64,000 nucleotides of DNA from Trichobilharzia szidati (GCA_944472155.2 OX235273.1:32027204-32091203), one strand, 5' to 3'; counted from the first letter of the stretch, positions 43,561 to 56,260 are shown. Numbers and translations are program-made. The notes: generated by a model not told the origin, from the sequence alone.

Positions 43561-44499
43561 GATTCAATGGCTCATGATATTTAACTTCTACCAATTCGTG
43601 ATTTAGCGCGACCCCAACCATTGTCGTTACAAACCAAACTATAGAACAGCAAAGTGCGACATTTAAAAGGTGCACTCACTGCAGTCAGTCAGTTATGTAA
43701 CCTGTTTGGAGATTAACTCAGTAGTATCACGCTTTAACCTTTATGTTTGGAGATTAACTCTTATCCATCCTCATCGACTTACCAAATATTTAGTTTAGCT
43801 TATTTTTTCAGTATATGCGGCGTAATCATCACTACATGCGAATGAGAGGAAGATGTCTGAGTCCATATTTATCAAAACTATTTATACTCATAAGGAGAAG
43901 TAATCGGCTAGGGCTGATTATTACTCTAGTTGGTTGGAGTGGTCATGAATTATTTGCATAACTAAGGCTTTCAATGTCTACAGAAAACAAAAACACGTAT
44001 ATATTTTGGAATATCAATGAGGGATACCTAAGACGAAGACATATATTTTGCTTAGAAAAGTTGGTATCCTTTGTAAGTGAAACTGACTGGGATTTACAGA
44101 TTTCTTTTAATGTATTTCTCGGTAGGAATCAGCCTCTTTAGCGTTCCACTGACAGCTGAATTCATGTTAACTCTTTAATTCACACTTACCGGTTCGTTTG
44201 AATGAATGAATGAGATATCCAGTCTTTCAAACGTGAAATTGGGATCAGTCAGATTGATAGATTTAAGTGGAATACAGCCGTGAGTACTTAAAGATCCATG
44301 TACAGCTCTTCTAGATATAAGACCAGGCGTTTGAGTTGTCTATAGTTTGAATCTAGCCCTCTGAGGCAGTTATCAAGAGATCTAAGCTGCATTGAAGCTA
44401 CATTGAGTGGTGACCTTATTTTGTCCACCAAGGTGACACTTTTGGTCTTCGAAGCAAATTGTTTGAGGAAATCTATTTCACTCATCGGTAGTAATTGTG
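43561..44499. other. Stretch with no recognised feature
   Basis: Weak exon-like signals (12 nt before GTAAGT at 44074 and before GTGAGT at 44280) have poor acceptors. Nothing else recognised. Confidence 0.3.
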
Positions 44500-44659
44500 T
44501 TTAATTTTACAGGATGCGGTTGATAGATTCATGTCCAACCTTCAATCTTTACCAATCTAATTACTGGCTTAGAGAGTTAAGGAGCGCGTTGGCCAGGGAT
44601 CGAACACTGGACCGCATGTGTGGTTAGCAAACATTCTACCGCTGTGTCACCGACGCACG
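44500..44659 (-). repeat. SINE-B, tRNA-like
   Basis: Minus strand: GTCGGTGACACAGCGGTAG, then TGTTCGATCCCTGGCC (B box), and an end in AACCGCATCCTGTAAAATT. Other copies lie at 56281 and, truncated, 4551. Confidence 0.7.
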
Positions 44660-45247
44660 TATGAAGAACGTACAAGTTAAGATTAACAACAACATTTTTA
44701 CCCAGGTTGAAGGTTTGCAAAAAGACTTCGTTATTGTCATTCTTCCAAATGAAATTTCAATGAGAACCATTCACTGATATATACAATCAACAAAATATGG
44801 TTCCACTTTACCTACAAAGATATGCGTTGTACGTACTAGTAATCAGAAGTCAAATTTCTTGGGTTAAAGTTGAATGTTAAAGTAGGTGCTAGTACAAAAG
44901 ACTTTAGGATTCGTTACTGTACAACAAAAGGATGCTGGAAAATAAGTCAGCTTAAATATTTCCGCTTGCTAAATGAGAACTTCTAAATTACATAAACAGA
45001 GGAAACAATAGAACAAAACATGACTCACGTGGCTGAACTAAAGGGAGGAAAATACCAGAGTAATAGGTAAATAAGATTTACAAACTTGAGCACAATTACT
45101 GTTCGGGGTGATGAGCAGTGGGTACAAACTATTGAAATAAATTTATAATTTATTCGATATTTTCATAAATCGTCAAAATGTATACTGACAATAATTCCTA
45201 ATACATAAGGGGGAAAAATAAATACTGAAATAAAGAAAATTTAAGGA

Positions 45248-46187
45248 TTGCAAAAATCGCATGTCAATGGCAGCCAGCTGAAAGAGAGCGGAATAGAGTT
45301 TTTATTGCATTATTCTAGACATATAATGTTTGTAGGCTTTCAGATAATAGTATTATCATATCTAATTCTTAGTCTAAACTATTATCTGTTTGCAGCAGGA
45401 TTCAGACCAGATAACGAGTTCGTATGCCTAACTACTGAACTGCGAATGACATATGGACCGTATGAAATTTATGCCATAAAATACAAACTACTCGTAAGTA
45501 GTATACTGAAAAAGACTTATAAAGTTAATGATAGTGGCGATAGTGATAATAACAATAATAATGATAATAGTGATAATAATAATAATATTGATGACGACAC
45601 CAACAATAAAGAATCTAAATCATCAGTAGTAATTCCATACAAGGAAGGAACCTCGGAAGCCTTACGCATAACTCTTAACAAGGCAGGAATAAAAACGGCA
45701 TTCAAACCCACAAACTCAATTCGAAACAAGCTTTGTCGGTTAAAGGATCCTGTAGAGCCTTTAAAACAAAACAATTTAGTTTATCTAATACCCTGCTCTA
45801 ATGATTGTCTCGTCAAATACATAAATCAAACTAGTAGAACAGGGGCAGTCCGACTAGCTGTACATAAACACTTAGCAAAATCTAGATTGGTTGACCCGAA
45901 TAAGATAATAAATCTAGAGAATAGTTCAGCTATAGCACTACATGCAGTCAACACACAACCATACAATAGGATGGGATAGGATGACAGTTTTAAAATCTGA
46001 TGTCACAGGGTATAGGGAGAGATTGATAACAGAAGCTTTGTTTATCGAATCAACTGCAAATACATGTAATAGGAATGATTCATCACCTGTCCCAGATATC
46101 TGGAAAATTCTACTACCCCTACGAGAAATAGGAGAAAACAAAGAAAGCTATAAAACTCAAGTGTCAAAGTCGTGTGATCACAATTGA
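45248..46187 (+). pseudogene. Penelope-like element GIY-YIG endonuclease region, frameshifted
   Basis: An open frame of 243 codons (45248-45979) has three parts: an N-terminal part of unknown origin (to about 45511), an Asn/Asp/Ser run from GAT/AAT repeats (about 45525-45610), and a Penelope C-terminal part. The last has Leu-Val-Tyr-Leu-Ile-Pro-Cys-Ser and, 13 residues after the Tyr, Tyr-Ile-Asn-Gln-Thr-Ser-Arg, the places of GIY and YIG (Gly lost in both). After a frameshift near 45950 the element continues (Gly-Trp-Asp... to Trp-Lys-Ile-Leu-Leu-Pro) to about 46130. Integration endonuclease of a retroelement, not functional here. Confidence 0.78.
45409..45511 (+). repeat. 103-bp direct repeat, copy 1
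   Basis: Repeated at 46834-46936 with few differences (shared core ATGCCTAACTACTGAA, GACCGTATGAAATTTATGCC). It forms part of the unexplained N-terminal section of the 243-codon frame. Confidence 0.85.
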
Positions 46188-46325
46188 TATGATTATGAAC
46201 AATAAATTTTGTTCGAAACGTCATCCAGTAAATAATACTGTTTCATCACTGTGTGATGTATCTAATAAACAAACTAATATGGAATTACTTACTACCACAG
46301 TGCCCAAGTTTTACACATATACAAT
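46184..46325 (+). repeat. Penelope-like element 3' terminal segment
   Basis: TTGATATGATTATGAACAAT, TTCGAAACGTCATCCAGTAA and ACAGTGCCCAAGTTTTACAC follow the coding part and recur, inverted or partly, in the fold-backs at 21505 and 33122. Confidence 0.7.
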
Positions 46326-46489
46326 GGTAATTATTGAATTATTTCAATATTGTCAAAATCAATTTTGTGACCTGATTCTATAGCATGTAGACCTATGGCT
46401 GATGATTTTTCAAGTTTTTCTAATTCAATTCGATTTCTCGGTGGTTGAACAGATGCTCTACGGTGTTCATTTCTTCTGATATCGAAGAA

Positions 46490-46700
46490 ATGAATATCTG
46501 TACTGCTTTTCCAATCCTTCTAGGCTTTTGACATTTACATCTGTTTCACCTCCTGTAGTTGAGACTTTGCTACCTAGGTAACCAAAAGAGGTAAGTTTTT
46601 CATAGTTCTCTCGTTGCTGGTGACTAGTAATTGCTGTCGCAAATTCAATTAATATCTGAGCTCACAGAAACTAATGTTGGCATTTCATAAGACATATCGG
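46490..46700 (-). pseudogene. Non-LTR reverse transcriptase scrap
   Basis: The minus strand gives Phe-Gly-Tyr-Leu-Gly-Ser-Lys-Val-Ser-Thr-Thr-Gly-Gly, the RTE-type motif FTYLGSxxSTTGG, followed by Asp-Val-Asn-Val-Lys. Confidence 0.6.
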
Positions 46701-46833
46701 TCATTGAGACTGCAAGAAAAGTATGTGATGAATATTTTTGTACAGGTCGTCTGAAATAGTATGTTCTGAACAGGCTGAAGTTCGCATAACTGTCATCTGA
46801 ATAACTATGAAGTGAAATGAACCAACGGCCTTC

Positions 46834-46936
46834 AGATAACTAGTTCACATGCCTAACTACTGAAGTGCGAATGACATATGGACCGTATGAAATTTATGCC
46901 ATAAAATACAAACTACTCATCAGTAGTATACTGAAA
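46834..46936 (+). repeat. 103-bp direct repeat, copy 2
   Basis: Partner of 45409-45511 at an offset of 1425 bases, outside any Penelope sequence. Confidence 0.85.
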
Positions 46937-47115
46937 GGTGCTCATTTAATCGTCATACTCTTTAGCTGTGAAAGAATCATTGTACTGGAACATGGCTATG
47001 ATTAAAATTCACGAGGGTAAAATAAAGAAAAGGGATGTCAGTCGAGTGTTTTTGAACCATTACATCAACTGATTTAACGTTGGCTGAATTCATGGATCTA
47101 ATTGACTACCTTCGA

Positions 47116-47319
47116 CGTTTTTTACTTTTTTTTTACTTTTTGATAACAGCTTGATTCCACATCGTATTTTTGGTACACGTATGGAATTTTCAACATAAGA
47201 TATCGGTAGCCCAAATTTTGCAGGCCGACCATAGATATCAGGTATGCGTCGGCAGCGGATCGAACCCCGAACTATGTGCATGGTCGGTGGGAGTCCTAAC
47301 CACTGTGCTACCGACGCAC
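47116..47319 (-). repeat. SINE-A, tRNA-derived
   Basis: Minus-strand copy with GGTAGCACAGTGGTTAGGAC, GGGTTCGATCC-like B box and an A-rich tail (T-run at 47117-47140 on +). Confidence 0.8.
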
Positions 47320-48911
47320 ATAATGATATATTTAATTGAGGAATGCTGTAGATTGGTCAATGATTGGTTATAAGTTTAATTTATCTATTTGGCAGTATAC
47401 GATGTTAACAGTTGTTAGGTCATTTATTTTCTCGTTTGTTACCAGTCTCATAAGCCGTCAAAATGGAAGTTTTGTAATGCTATGAATATTGTCACATAAT
47501 TTTGTTGCAAAACCTGAAATAATTCAGCTAGATCGAATTATCCAGAAGTCATGCTAACGAGGGAAACTCAGAAATCAAGATCCGTTTCACAATTTTGATG
47601 AAGCTAAGTGATGTCAACAGAGATGTTCACAAAGACAGAAATGTCCCTCTGGAAGGTGCAAATCCAGTGGTTTGTCAAAAGTTACGACATTTGTTTGCTA
47701 GTAGGTGATCTCAACTTGTTGAGGAATATATTTTTCAATCCCTGATTAGTTCAGTGTGCAACTAAAATACTGCTAGTGCAGGAAAATTGAAGTTAGTCAA
47801 CACTGAGAGAATCATCATCAAACGGGCACAAAACACACAATTATGGCATAGCAGTTTATGTGAAATTCAAGTATTTTTTATTTAAGTATTTTTATGGTGA
47901 CTAGCAGTAGCATCAAGGATGCTCATTTCATTGTCAGGTGGATGTACTTCCATTTCCGCTGAAGGAAGGTGTTGCCTGCACGCATCGTTTCATGAGCCAC
48001 GTCACTAGTTCAAGTGTCAGTGAGAACACCATCATTCAACGGGATTGTAGGTATATCCAGTAGACATGTCCCAAATAGGATGAAATGTGTGTTTTCGATC
48101 CCACCCAATTCTAGTCTCCTTCAATCAAAGCAATACCTCGGTGTAGACAGAGGTTATTTTCTGCATCAAAGATTTGGAGAGTAAATGTATTACAGACACT
48201 TAATAGTACTATCACCCATGATTTACTGAACACTGATGGAGTATAAAATAATCGACAAGGAAACGAAATCCGGTTTGCTGTGTTTTGCTGAGGCTATTGC
48301 CAACAACCTATTGAAATCAGATCCATGTATGCGGAATGAGACTGTGGTGGACCTTCAACTATTTCGGTGATTAAAATTACTCAACAAGGTTGAATAGTTT
48401 TTTCCTACGTCACACACTCTTCTTTACTTTCTATTCCTCTTAGTTAATTTTATTGTTTTTAATCGGACACTACTCAGTTTATTCGGTTCGCTAATTCTTC
48501 AGTTACTTAACTTTCATCGATGTACTTATCGCAGATTGAACTTTGTTTCTATCCAGAATGTGGGACTCTGTATTTTACAGTAATATTCGTTTAATGACTT
48601 TGTAAATGGTTAACCTCTTTAACTCTGAACAATCCACATCATATCAGATCTAAGTTAGTTGTATTTCTCAGCAGTTACTCATTGCCAAGTCAACAAAAGT
48701 ATGCTCAAAACATTTTGCAATTAATATTTTCGTGTTATTCAGACTTCAGACAGTTGAAAAGAATCCAATGAATAATAAGAGTGAGATTATATATTCTTGA
48801 TGCATGTCGTCTCCCAGATTTTTGTTGACATGAACTAAGAATTCTTTGTAGATTATAACGAAAGAATTAAAACTATCCCTTTAAGGTACGAGAGTAAGAC
48901 AACTGGCTGAC
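47320..48911. other. Stretch with no confident feature
   Basis: Nothing recognised with confidence. Short frames resembling old retroelement coding are too weak to assign. Confidence 0.3.
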
Positions 48912-49888
48912 TATTATTGCCAATCATACTTTTAATTGTGGTGAACTGGATTATGCATCAGACTGTGCGTTTGGAGTGTGAAGACAGGAATACGTCGGAC
49001 CGACCGATAAGAAAACTGTAGAAGATCTGGATTTCACAGATGATATATGCGTAATGTCACACATACTCGAAAAATTGCAGGCGAAAACCAAGAAACTGGC
49101 AGGAGAGGCTGGCGACGAAGACAGGAATCCAGGTGAACATAGAGAGGACGGAGGTGATGAAGATAAACACCACCACCACCACTAACAATAACAAACAACA
49201 TCAATGGAAAAAATTTAAGAGATGTTACCTCCTTCACTTATATAGAAGGCTAGCATCATTACAGTCACAGCCGGAACGGACGAAGATATCAAAGTCAGTA
49301 TCGGAAAAGCAAGATAAGCCTCTGTCAACCTGAAACCAGTTTGGAAGTCTTTTGCACTCCACCTCAGCATAAAGAACAAGATTTGGATTTTCAGCACAAA
49401 TGTGAAGTCAGTCAATTCTTCTATACGGGTTATAAACTTGCATTGCGCGTCACAAAAGCATTTGCAACAGGATGTTGCAGACGTTTGTCAACTACTGCCT
49501 TCGCCGGCTCCACAAAATGGCCAGTAGGCCTGAAAGAATTAGTACCAAGGAACTATGCAGTGAAACGGACCAACGAAAGGCCGATAGCTCGACAAATGTG
49601 TAGGAGAGAATGGAGATGAATGGATAGTCCACACGCTACTTAGGAGGCTGTCAAATGACACCATGGACTATGCAGGCTATCGCTTGAGTGGAATCTGAAT
49701 GGAAAGCGACGACTGAGTCATCATTGCGAGGGAGACATGGATGAGATCTTGTGGTGAGGAGAAGATGGGCGATACTGAACAACCATATACCCACCTGAAG
49801 AGAACAGGAGAGGATGAAGCAAGATGGAAATCTGTTGTTGAAAACCTATGTTCCACTCAGAACTCAGGGGAATGATGATAATAATAAA
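48912..49888 (+). pseudogene. RTE-type non-LTR element, 3' part (copy a)
   Basis: 5'-truncated copy starting in the RT palm (Ile-Val-Val-Asn-Trp-Ile-Met), passing Asp-Leu-Asp-Phe-Thr-Asp-Asp (the catalytic FADD box, as FTDD), the Lys-Thr-Glu-Val-Met-Lys-Ile motif and the C-terminal Cys-Ser-Thr-Gln-Asn. It ends with the family's ATGATAATAATAA-type tail. Several frameshifts. This is the SR2/Perere-like clade (APE endonuclease plus RT, no RNase H). Confidence 0.8.
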
Positions 49889-49967
49889 GCTCTGCAAAGT
49901 GGTAAATGTTAGAAATTTAAATTCCTTAAATTTATTCGTGAAATCTTTAGGTTGAATTGATGAATGA

Positions 49968-50086
49968 TAATGTCTCTCTGACTAGAGCACCGGGCGAGGC
50001 AGCATTGGATATCTAAAGGGGCTTAAGTTCCTTGGAGATCACAGACGCCACCGGCTTACTAGTGCCAACAAGCACGAAATCTAGGT
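49968..50086 (+). repeat. Repeat D, inverted partner
   Basis: Its reverse complement shares CTAGATTTCGTGCTTGTTGGC, CCAAGGAACTTAAGCCCC and AGTCAGAGA blocks with 40925-41090. It directly abuts the 5' end of the RTE copy at 50087. Confidence 0.5.
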
Positions 50087-50210
50087 TTGTGTTTGAACAC
50101 ACTGTCACCAATCACCAAATCATTGAAGGCGCAGAAGTCTGAGAAGAGTTGACGATTTACTTCTGCGCCTTCAATGATTTGGTGATTGGTGAGAGTGTGT
50201 TCAAACACAA
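50087..50210. repeat. 52-bp inverted repeat at RTE 5' junction
   Basis: Arms 50087-50138 and 50159-50210 match with one mismatch around a 20-base loop. The minus-strand arm extends further into the endonuclease code (Asn-Arg-Gln-Leu-Phe-Ser-Asp-Phe) than the + arm. Confidence 0.9.
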
Positions 50211-52522
50211 GGATGTACACAAGGCAACATGGATTGCACCAGATGGACACACCAAAAACCAGATAGACTTCATTTCAATCTCAAGGAAGTGGAGACGGAG
50301 CCCACTTGACACAAGATCGAGGAGAGGAGCAGATGTACAAGGGACTTTCAAGGTGAAGCTAAAAGCCTCGAGGATAGCTGAGGATAGACCACAATGCAAG
50401 TTCAACACTCGAAAACTGAAGGACCCAACCACAAAGAACACTTTCACCTCAACTGTCAGAGCAAAGCAGGAAACACTACGTGGCACCATTGAGGAATCAT
50501 CCATGGAAGACCATTGGAACTCTCTGAAAGTAATTTTCAACGAAACGTGTTCAACGGTTTTAGGAAGAAAGAAGAAACAAGACAAGGAGTGGCTCTCAAC
50601 GGACACTTGGAAGCTAATAGAGGAGAGGAGAGTGGTGAAAGAGAAAATGATTCAATGCAAAGATGGACGAGAGAAAGAGACGCTGAGCTCAACTTACACA
50701 GCACTGAACAAAGAAGTGAAGAAGAGTGCCAGGAACGACAAACGACAATTCTACGACAACCTGGCCACTGAAGCTGAGAAGGCAGCAGGCAAAAGGGACC
50801 TGAGGACACTATATCAGATAACCAAGTCTCTATCCGGGAAGAGATCAACACAAGTGAAAACTATAAGAGACAGCCAAGGGAACCCAATTACCAAGGAAGA
50901 AAGACAGATTAAACAATGAGCGGACCACTTCAAAGGACTCTTGAACAGACCACCCCCTACAACCCGTCCACAAATACCAACAACAGCACGTACACAGCTG
51001 CAAGTTGACACCAATCCTCCAACGAAAGCTGAAGTCTTGAATGCAATCAAGCTTCTGAAAGCTGGAAAAGCAGCTGGATCAGATGGAATACCCCCTGTAG
51101 CACTGAAATCGGACTCAGAGACGACAGCAGATATGCTGAATCTATTATTGTAAAAGGTCTGGAAGGAGGGAAAGGTGCCTACTGACTGGAAGGAAGGTTA
51201 CCTCATGTAATACCAAAGAAATGCGACTTATGACTCTGCAAGAACTGGCGAGGAATCATGCTCCTGTCGACGCCAAGTAAAATCCTGAGTCTCATCATCC
51301 TGGAGAGAATAAAGGATGCACTGGATACAGAACTCCGACCAGAACAAGCCGGATTCAGGAAAGGTAAATCATGTTCTGACCAAATTGCAACTCTACGCAT
51401 CATCATCGAACAAAGCATGGAATGGCAATCAAACCTCAACTCGAGTACTACGGCGTACCCCAAATATTCATCAACCTTATTCAACAGCTGTACGACAACG
51501 GCACATGTCAAGTGATCCACAACGGATAACTCAGCGAAGCGTTTGGAGTAAACACAGGAGTCAGACAAGGGATCTTATTATCACCAATGATATTCCTTAT
51601 TGTGGTGGGCTGGATTATGCGTCAGACAGTGGAAACGAGAAGACAGGGATATCCTGGACCGACGTGAATAATCTAGAAGACCTGGATTTCGCGCGTGGAT
51701 GATTTATGTTTGATATTACACAAAATCGAAGACTTACAAGCGAAAACCGACAAACTGGTCGAAAAAGCAACCGGTGAAGACAGGACTCCAGGTGAACATA
51801 GACAAGACGGAGGTTATGAAAATAACCAACCAACAACAACAACAGCAGCAACATCCAGTGCCAATCACCATCAACGGGAGGGATTTGAAAGAGGTTACTT
51901 CTTTCACTTATCTAGGGAGGATTGTCTCAACTACAGGAGGAGCGGGTGAGGATGTCAAATCGAGAATCGGGAAGGCGAGAAACACATTCATCAACCTGAA
52001 ACCAATCTGGAAGTCTTCGTCACTCAGCATCAAAAACAAAATTCGGATTTTCAATACAAACGTCAAGTCAGTCAGTTCTTCTATACGGATCAGAAACTTG
52101 TCTTGTCACAAAGAATATTTCCAACAGCCTGTTGCAGACCTTTATCAACAGTTGTTTTCTTTCTATGCTCAAGATCAGATGACCGGAAAGAATCACCAAC
52201 AAGAGACTATGGGAACAAACGAAACAAGAACCAATCGCTCAACAAATATGCAGAAGAAAGTGGAGATGGATTGGAGGAGGAGGAGGTGAGGAGGCCGCTG
52301 GGTGACATCGCGCGTCAGGCCAATGCTCGAGTGGAACCGGAAAGGGAAGCGGGGTGTGAGACGTTCAATGGTGACATGGAGGAGATCGTGTGAAGAGGAG
52401 TTGAAACAGTATGGACTAAGAGGGATGCAAGTGAAAAGTATAGCAGAGGACAGAAACAAGTAGAGACGTGCAGTTAAGCCCTATGTTCCACTAGGAACCC
52501 AAGGGAACAATGATAATAATAT
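50087..52522 (+). pseudogene. RTE-type non-LTR element, longest copy (copy b), 5'-inverted
   Basis: From 50159 the + strand encodes the end of the APE endonuclease (Phe-Asn-Asp-Leu-Val-Ile, His-Lys-Ala-Thr-Trp, Asp-Phe-Ile-Ser-Ile), a linker open for 256 codons (50149-50919), RT fingers (Ala-Gly-Ser-Asp-Gly-Ile-Pro-Pro), Gln-Ala-Gly-Phe-Arg-Lys-Gly, then the palm. The Phe-Glu-Lys-Ala-Phe-Asp region is deleted near 51445. The FADD box is broken by a frameshift near 51690-51705 (reads Phe-Ala-Arg-Val-Asp-Asp). The FTYLGRIVSTTGG motif survives at about 51898. The last coding motif (Trp-Arg-Arg-Ser-Cys) and an AATGATAATAATA tail end the copy. A short inverted piece sits at its 5' end. Confidence 0.85.
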
Positions 52523-52744
52523 ATATTATTTGTAAAACTTTTATAAGAGTTTATGAAAATATAAAGCGTTTTATCAAATAATATTACTCACAATTCTATA
52601 AAGACAATCTGAGAAGTAAGATGACGATACACATACAAAAGAGTATTCTGTTCGCCATCACGATAAATATGCATGTGTGTGTATTTGTCTGGTGGTGTTT
52701 TTTTACAACAATCTTCTCACCTCATTTCAATTTCCTAATGCCAA

Positions 52745-53130
52745 TTTGTTGGCAGGGAGATGATTGGTTGGTTCGTTGAAAGAGTTAATTGTTGCTGGCT
52801 TTGGCATTCTCATCTGTGCCACTTGTAATTGAAACGATCCTACCTAGCGAAATAAGTAGCTTCCTTACAATTTCTCCAACTCTTGGTTATGCATTTCCCT
52901 CTCCTTTGTCTTTTTCATGCTGAATTGAAGTCATGTCTTCACTGCCTGCTTCTTCCTTCAGATTGTTGATTTTTGCCTATGAGTCTTCAAATGCATGTAA
53001 TATTAGAAATAAATGGTCCACGAAGATTCCATCTTCTGTGGTCATCTGCCTCTCTAACGTATTCCTGTTTTCTCGCCCCCCCAACAGTCTGATGCCTGAT
53101 CCAGTCCATCACAATCAGCACTATTGTCAG
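52745..53130 (-). pseudogene. Non-LTR reverse transcriptase scrap
   Basis: The minus strand near 52790-52850 reads Ser-Leu-Gly-Arg-Ile-Val-Ser-Ile-Thr-Ser-Gly-Thr-Asp-Glu-Asn-Ala-Lys-Ala, a decayed YLGSIVSTTGGTDEDVKA motif. The rest is poorly conserved. Confidence 0.5.
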
Positions 53131-53734
53131 TGATAGAAGTCAGCAACTATCTTTTAACCCTATCTTCACTTCAAAGGCTGAGTTAGTTGAGTGTTGCGTT
53201 ATGGATCACTCGAAATATGGTATGAGTGTATACCTATTGAACGAGATTGATAAAGATTTAGGGGACTTCACAATGTTAGAGTAGTTTGCAAAAACATTTG
53301 TGGTCAACGTAGACGAAAGCCTTTCCAAATTCGACGAAGTTGATGTAGAGAATTGACTGATATTCTATGATCTCTTCCATGATGAGGCGTAGCGTCGTTG
53401 GGAGCTCTTCTCGGCAACTGATTTGTTACTCTTGAACCCAGATGGTTCTGTGAGGGGTATTTAGTCCCTCCATAATGCTGCAACCTAATATATATATATA
53501 ATTGGTTAAGTCACCACTAAGTAACTTTGAGTGATTGTGCGATTACATTTCACGCTTTCACCAGCAATGCTGAGTACTTTCGTTCAATTCGGAAATGAAT
53601 ATTTCACCGCATGCAAAACACAAGACGCCTTTTATACACTGAAAAGCATCCTAGCCTCATCAATGAATTCTTCGTACGTCATTCATCTGTTGCGCGTGAG
53701 TCTAGCTACCCCAACCAGTACAAACGACACGGTA

Positions 53735-53795
53735 ACAACTACTGAAGCATGAAGCCCTATGTTTCACCAGAAACTCAAAGGAATAAAAGGGAAGC
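53735..53795 (+). pseudogene. RTE 3' terminal scrap
   Basis: GAAGCCCTATGTTTCACCAG followed by AACTCAAAGGAATAAAA matches the shared 3' end of the RTE copies. Confidence 0.55.
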
Positions 53796-54359
53796 AATCA
53801 TCGATGGCGATAACAACAATTTGGTTTTGTTCAAGCGGAATTTCAAGTAGCCTATAGATTCGTCGTAAGTGAGGCTGTTGTCGATTTTATCATGATGCCT
53901 CGAATAATCGAAAATCTAGGCAGCAGAACAAAGTTCAGTTATCGAATGATGAATGTTTCTTTTTCTAGTGAAATACACGTTTGATTTAGTGAGAAGTTCA
54001 TGAATCAATTCTGCATCTATTGTAACACAGAATTTCGTAACATATTTATTTGACAACAATTCACGATGTTGTTAATGTATTATGTGACCTGTTTAAACCA
54101 CCAGGCTAATTAAATTTCCATTGAAAGTAGCTGATGTTCAGGAGGTTTTACTAGCTGCATCGCAAAAATACTGACCTCTATAAGAGGGAATGGACTGACA
54201 TATGAATGCTTATGTGGTACGAAACACCAACTTGCAGGAAGTTACTTGCTGTTTACCGAAGTGACAGTACCGAATTCATACACAAAAGTAGGAATAATTG
54301 GCGCAATCTTACTTACTTCTCACTATATTCAAAGTATACCCACCAACTTCATTGTATCT

Positions 54360-54625
54360 ACGCTTTTATTCTTATTATTATTGGTCACTCAGATTCCGAA
54401 TGAAACATAGGGCTTCAAATGCACATCATCGTTCTACTCTCTTCTCTATGGTTTCTGCATGTTCACTCATAACATTTGATTGCCTTCCCATATGATAACC
54501 TCCATGTCACACTCGAAGACATGCCCGACTCCCCATTTACCACGGGGATTTTGCTCGATAAACTAACGTTCAGCGTCATTTAACGGTCTTCTGAATGTGC
54601 CATTGGTCCGTCTACATTTCTTCCA
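54360..54625 (-). pseudogene. RTE 3' terminal fragment, minus
   Basis: Starts with the tail (TATTATTATTGG) and GAAACATAGGGCTTCAAATG, then a decayed stretch with TGATAACCTCCATGTCACAC, as in the minus copies at 57719 and 57946. Confidence 0.6.
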
Positions 54626-55007
54626 ACATATATACTGAGCATCACGTTCCTGGTTGATTATCTACGGTATAAGCAGCATTAATTTTATCAAGCTGGTGTA
54701 AGATTGATGATCACTCTTTGATATATAATCTAGAAGACAACTGTCATTCATATACAAGAACTATTCTCATTTGAAGTGTGAATGTGTTGACACTAATAAT
54801 GAATGATTCGCTCATTTTTGACATATTGAACTACTTCATCTTACTAACACTTTGCCACATGAAAACATAGAACTGATCATTTGAATATTATGCCTACATT
54901 GAAAAGACACAGAAGATTGCCAAGAAGAAACAATAAGATCATTAATTACAACTAAATATGTACTTCCTTTCTTTGTGGAGCACTTGACGCGTGGCGTTGT
55001 CATATAG

Positions 55008-55905
55008 CTGTCAACCTCATTCAACAGAACGCTTTATGACAATCCACGTGTTAAGTGACCCACAACGGAAAACTCAGCGAGTTGTTTGAAGTGAATACAG
55101 GTGTGAGACAAGCTGGCTACATATTATCAGCGATGATATTCCTAATCGTGGTGGACTGGATTATGAGTCAAACTGTTGGTGGCTAGGAGTCAGGAATACG
55201 CTTGACGACCGATAAAAAGACTCTAGAAAATCTGGCTTTCGCAGATGACAAATGTCTTATGTCACACAAACTCGAAGACTCGCATGCAGGAGAAAACCAA
55301 CAAACTGGCTGAAGAAGCAGGTAGCGAAGACAGGACTTCAAGTGAACAGAGAAAAGACGGAGGTGATAAAGATGATCAGTTAACATCAACAACAACCAGT
55401 ACCAATCACCATCAACGGGAAAGATTTAACAGAGGTTGTCTCCTTCACTTATCTAGCCAGGAAGCATCGTTTCAACCGCAGGTTGGCGGAAGGGATGAAG
55501 ACGTCAAAGTCAGAATCGAAAAGGCAAGATACGCCTTCATCAACCTGAAACCAGTCCGGAAATCTTCTGCACTACACTCAGCGTTAGGAACAAGATTCTC
55601 ATTTTCAACACCGATGTGAAGTTTGTTCTTCCATACGGGTCAGAGAGTTGGCGACCGTGTCACGAAAAGGATTTCCAACAGTCAGATGAGGAATTTCACC
55701 AACAGCTGCCTTCACTCCATATTGAAGATCAAATGGCCAGAAAGAATAAGCAACAAGAAACTCTGCAGTGGAACAAACCAGAGGGCGAGAGCAGATTGCT
55801 CAAAAAATATACAGGAGAAAGTGGAGATTGATGGGGAATACATTGAGGAAGCCACTGAATTCCATGACACGCCGGGCCATCTCTTGAGTGAAGTCAAACA
55901 AGGCC
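55008..55905 (+). pseudogene. RTE-type element fragment (copy c)
   Basis: Begins at the Ile-Gln-Gln-Leu-Tyr-Asp-Asn region, contains the Val-Val-Asp-Trp-Ile-Met palm piece and an Ala-Asp-Asp remnant of the FADD box near 55238, then the Lys-Val-Arg-Ile-Glu-Lys-Ala-Arg stretch. It stops short of the usual 3' end. Several frameshifts. Confidence 0.75.
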
Positions 55906-55914
55906 GGTATTGAC

Positions 55915-56260
55915 GTAAGTCTGTCCACAGTAGCATATTTCGTTACGCGCTGTGTCTGAAACATATTTAAAAGCGCTTATTTGACATAAGGTTTGAAAAT
56001 CCGAATGATTGTTCTTTATGCTGAGTGCAACATATTTCAATACCGATTTTGTAGTGGATAATGAAGGTTTGTCTTGGTTTATTGATCTTAATGGCTTTGA
56101 CATTCCCATCTACGCCACCTGTCGTTAAACAAATCTATTTGTTGTTGTCTGAACGTAGGAGACAACTCAATTTATTCTTCAGTGTATTAATTATTCATTT
56201 ATTATTTCATTCGTTTTGCGTTCTGAGTGGACCATGGGGCTTCAGGCATCAGCTTTGAAG
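55915..56260 (-). pseudogene. Non-LTR reverse transcriptase scrap, minus
   Basis: A minus frame of 71 codons (56109-55894) has Leu-Ser-Ile-Lys-Asn and Tyr-Val-Ser-Asp-Thr-Ala-Arg, as in the RTE segment LSIKNKIRIF...GSETWR. A separate 3'-end scrap (GAGTGGACCATGGGGCTTCAG) lies near 56225-56245. Confidence 0.55.
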
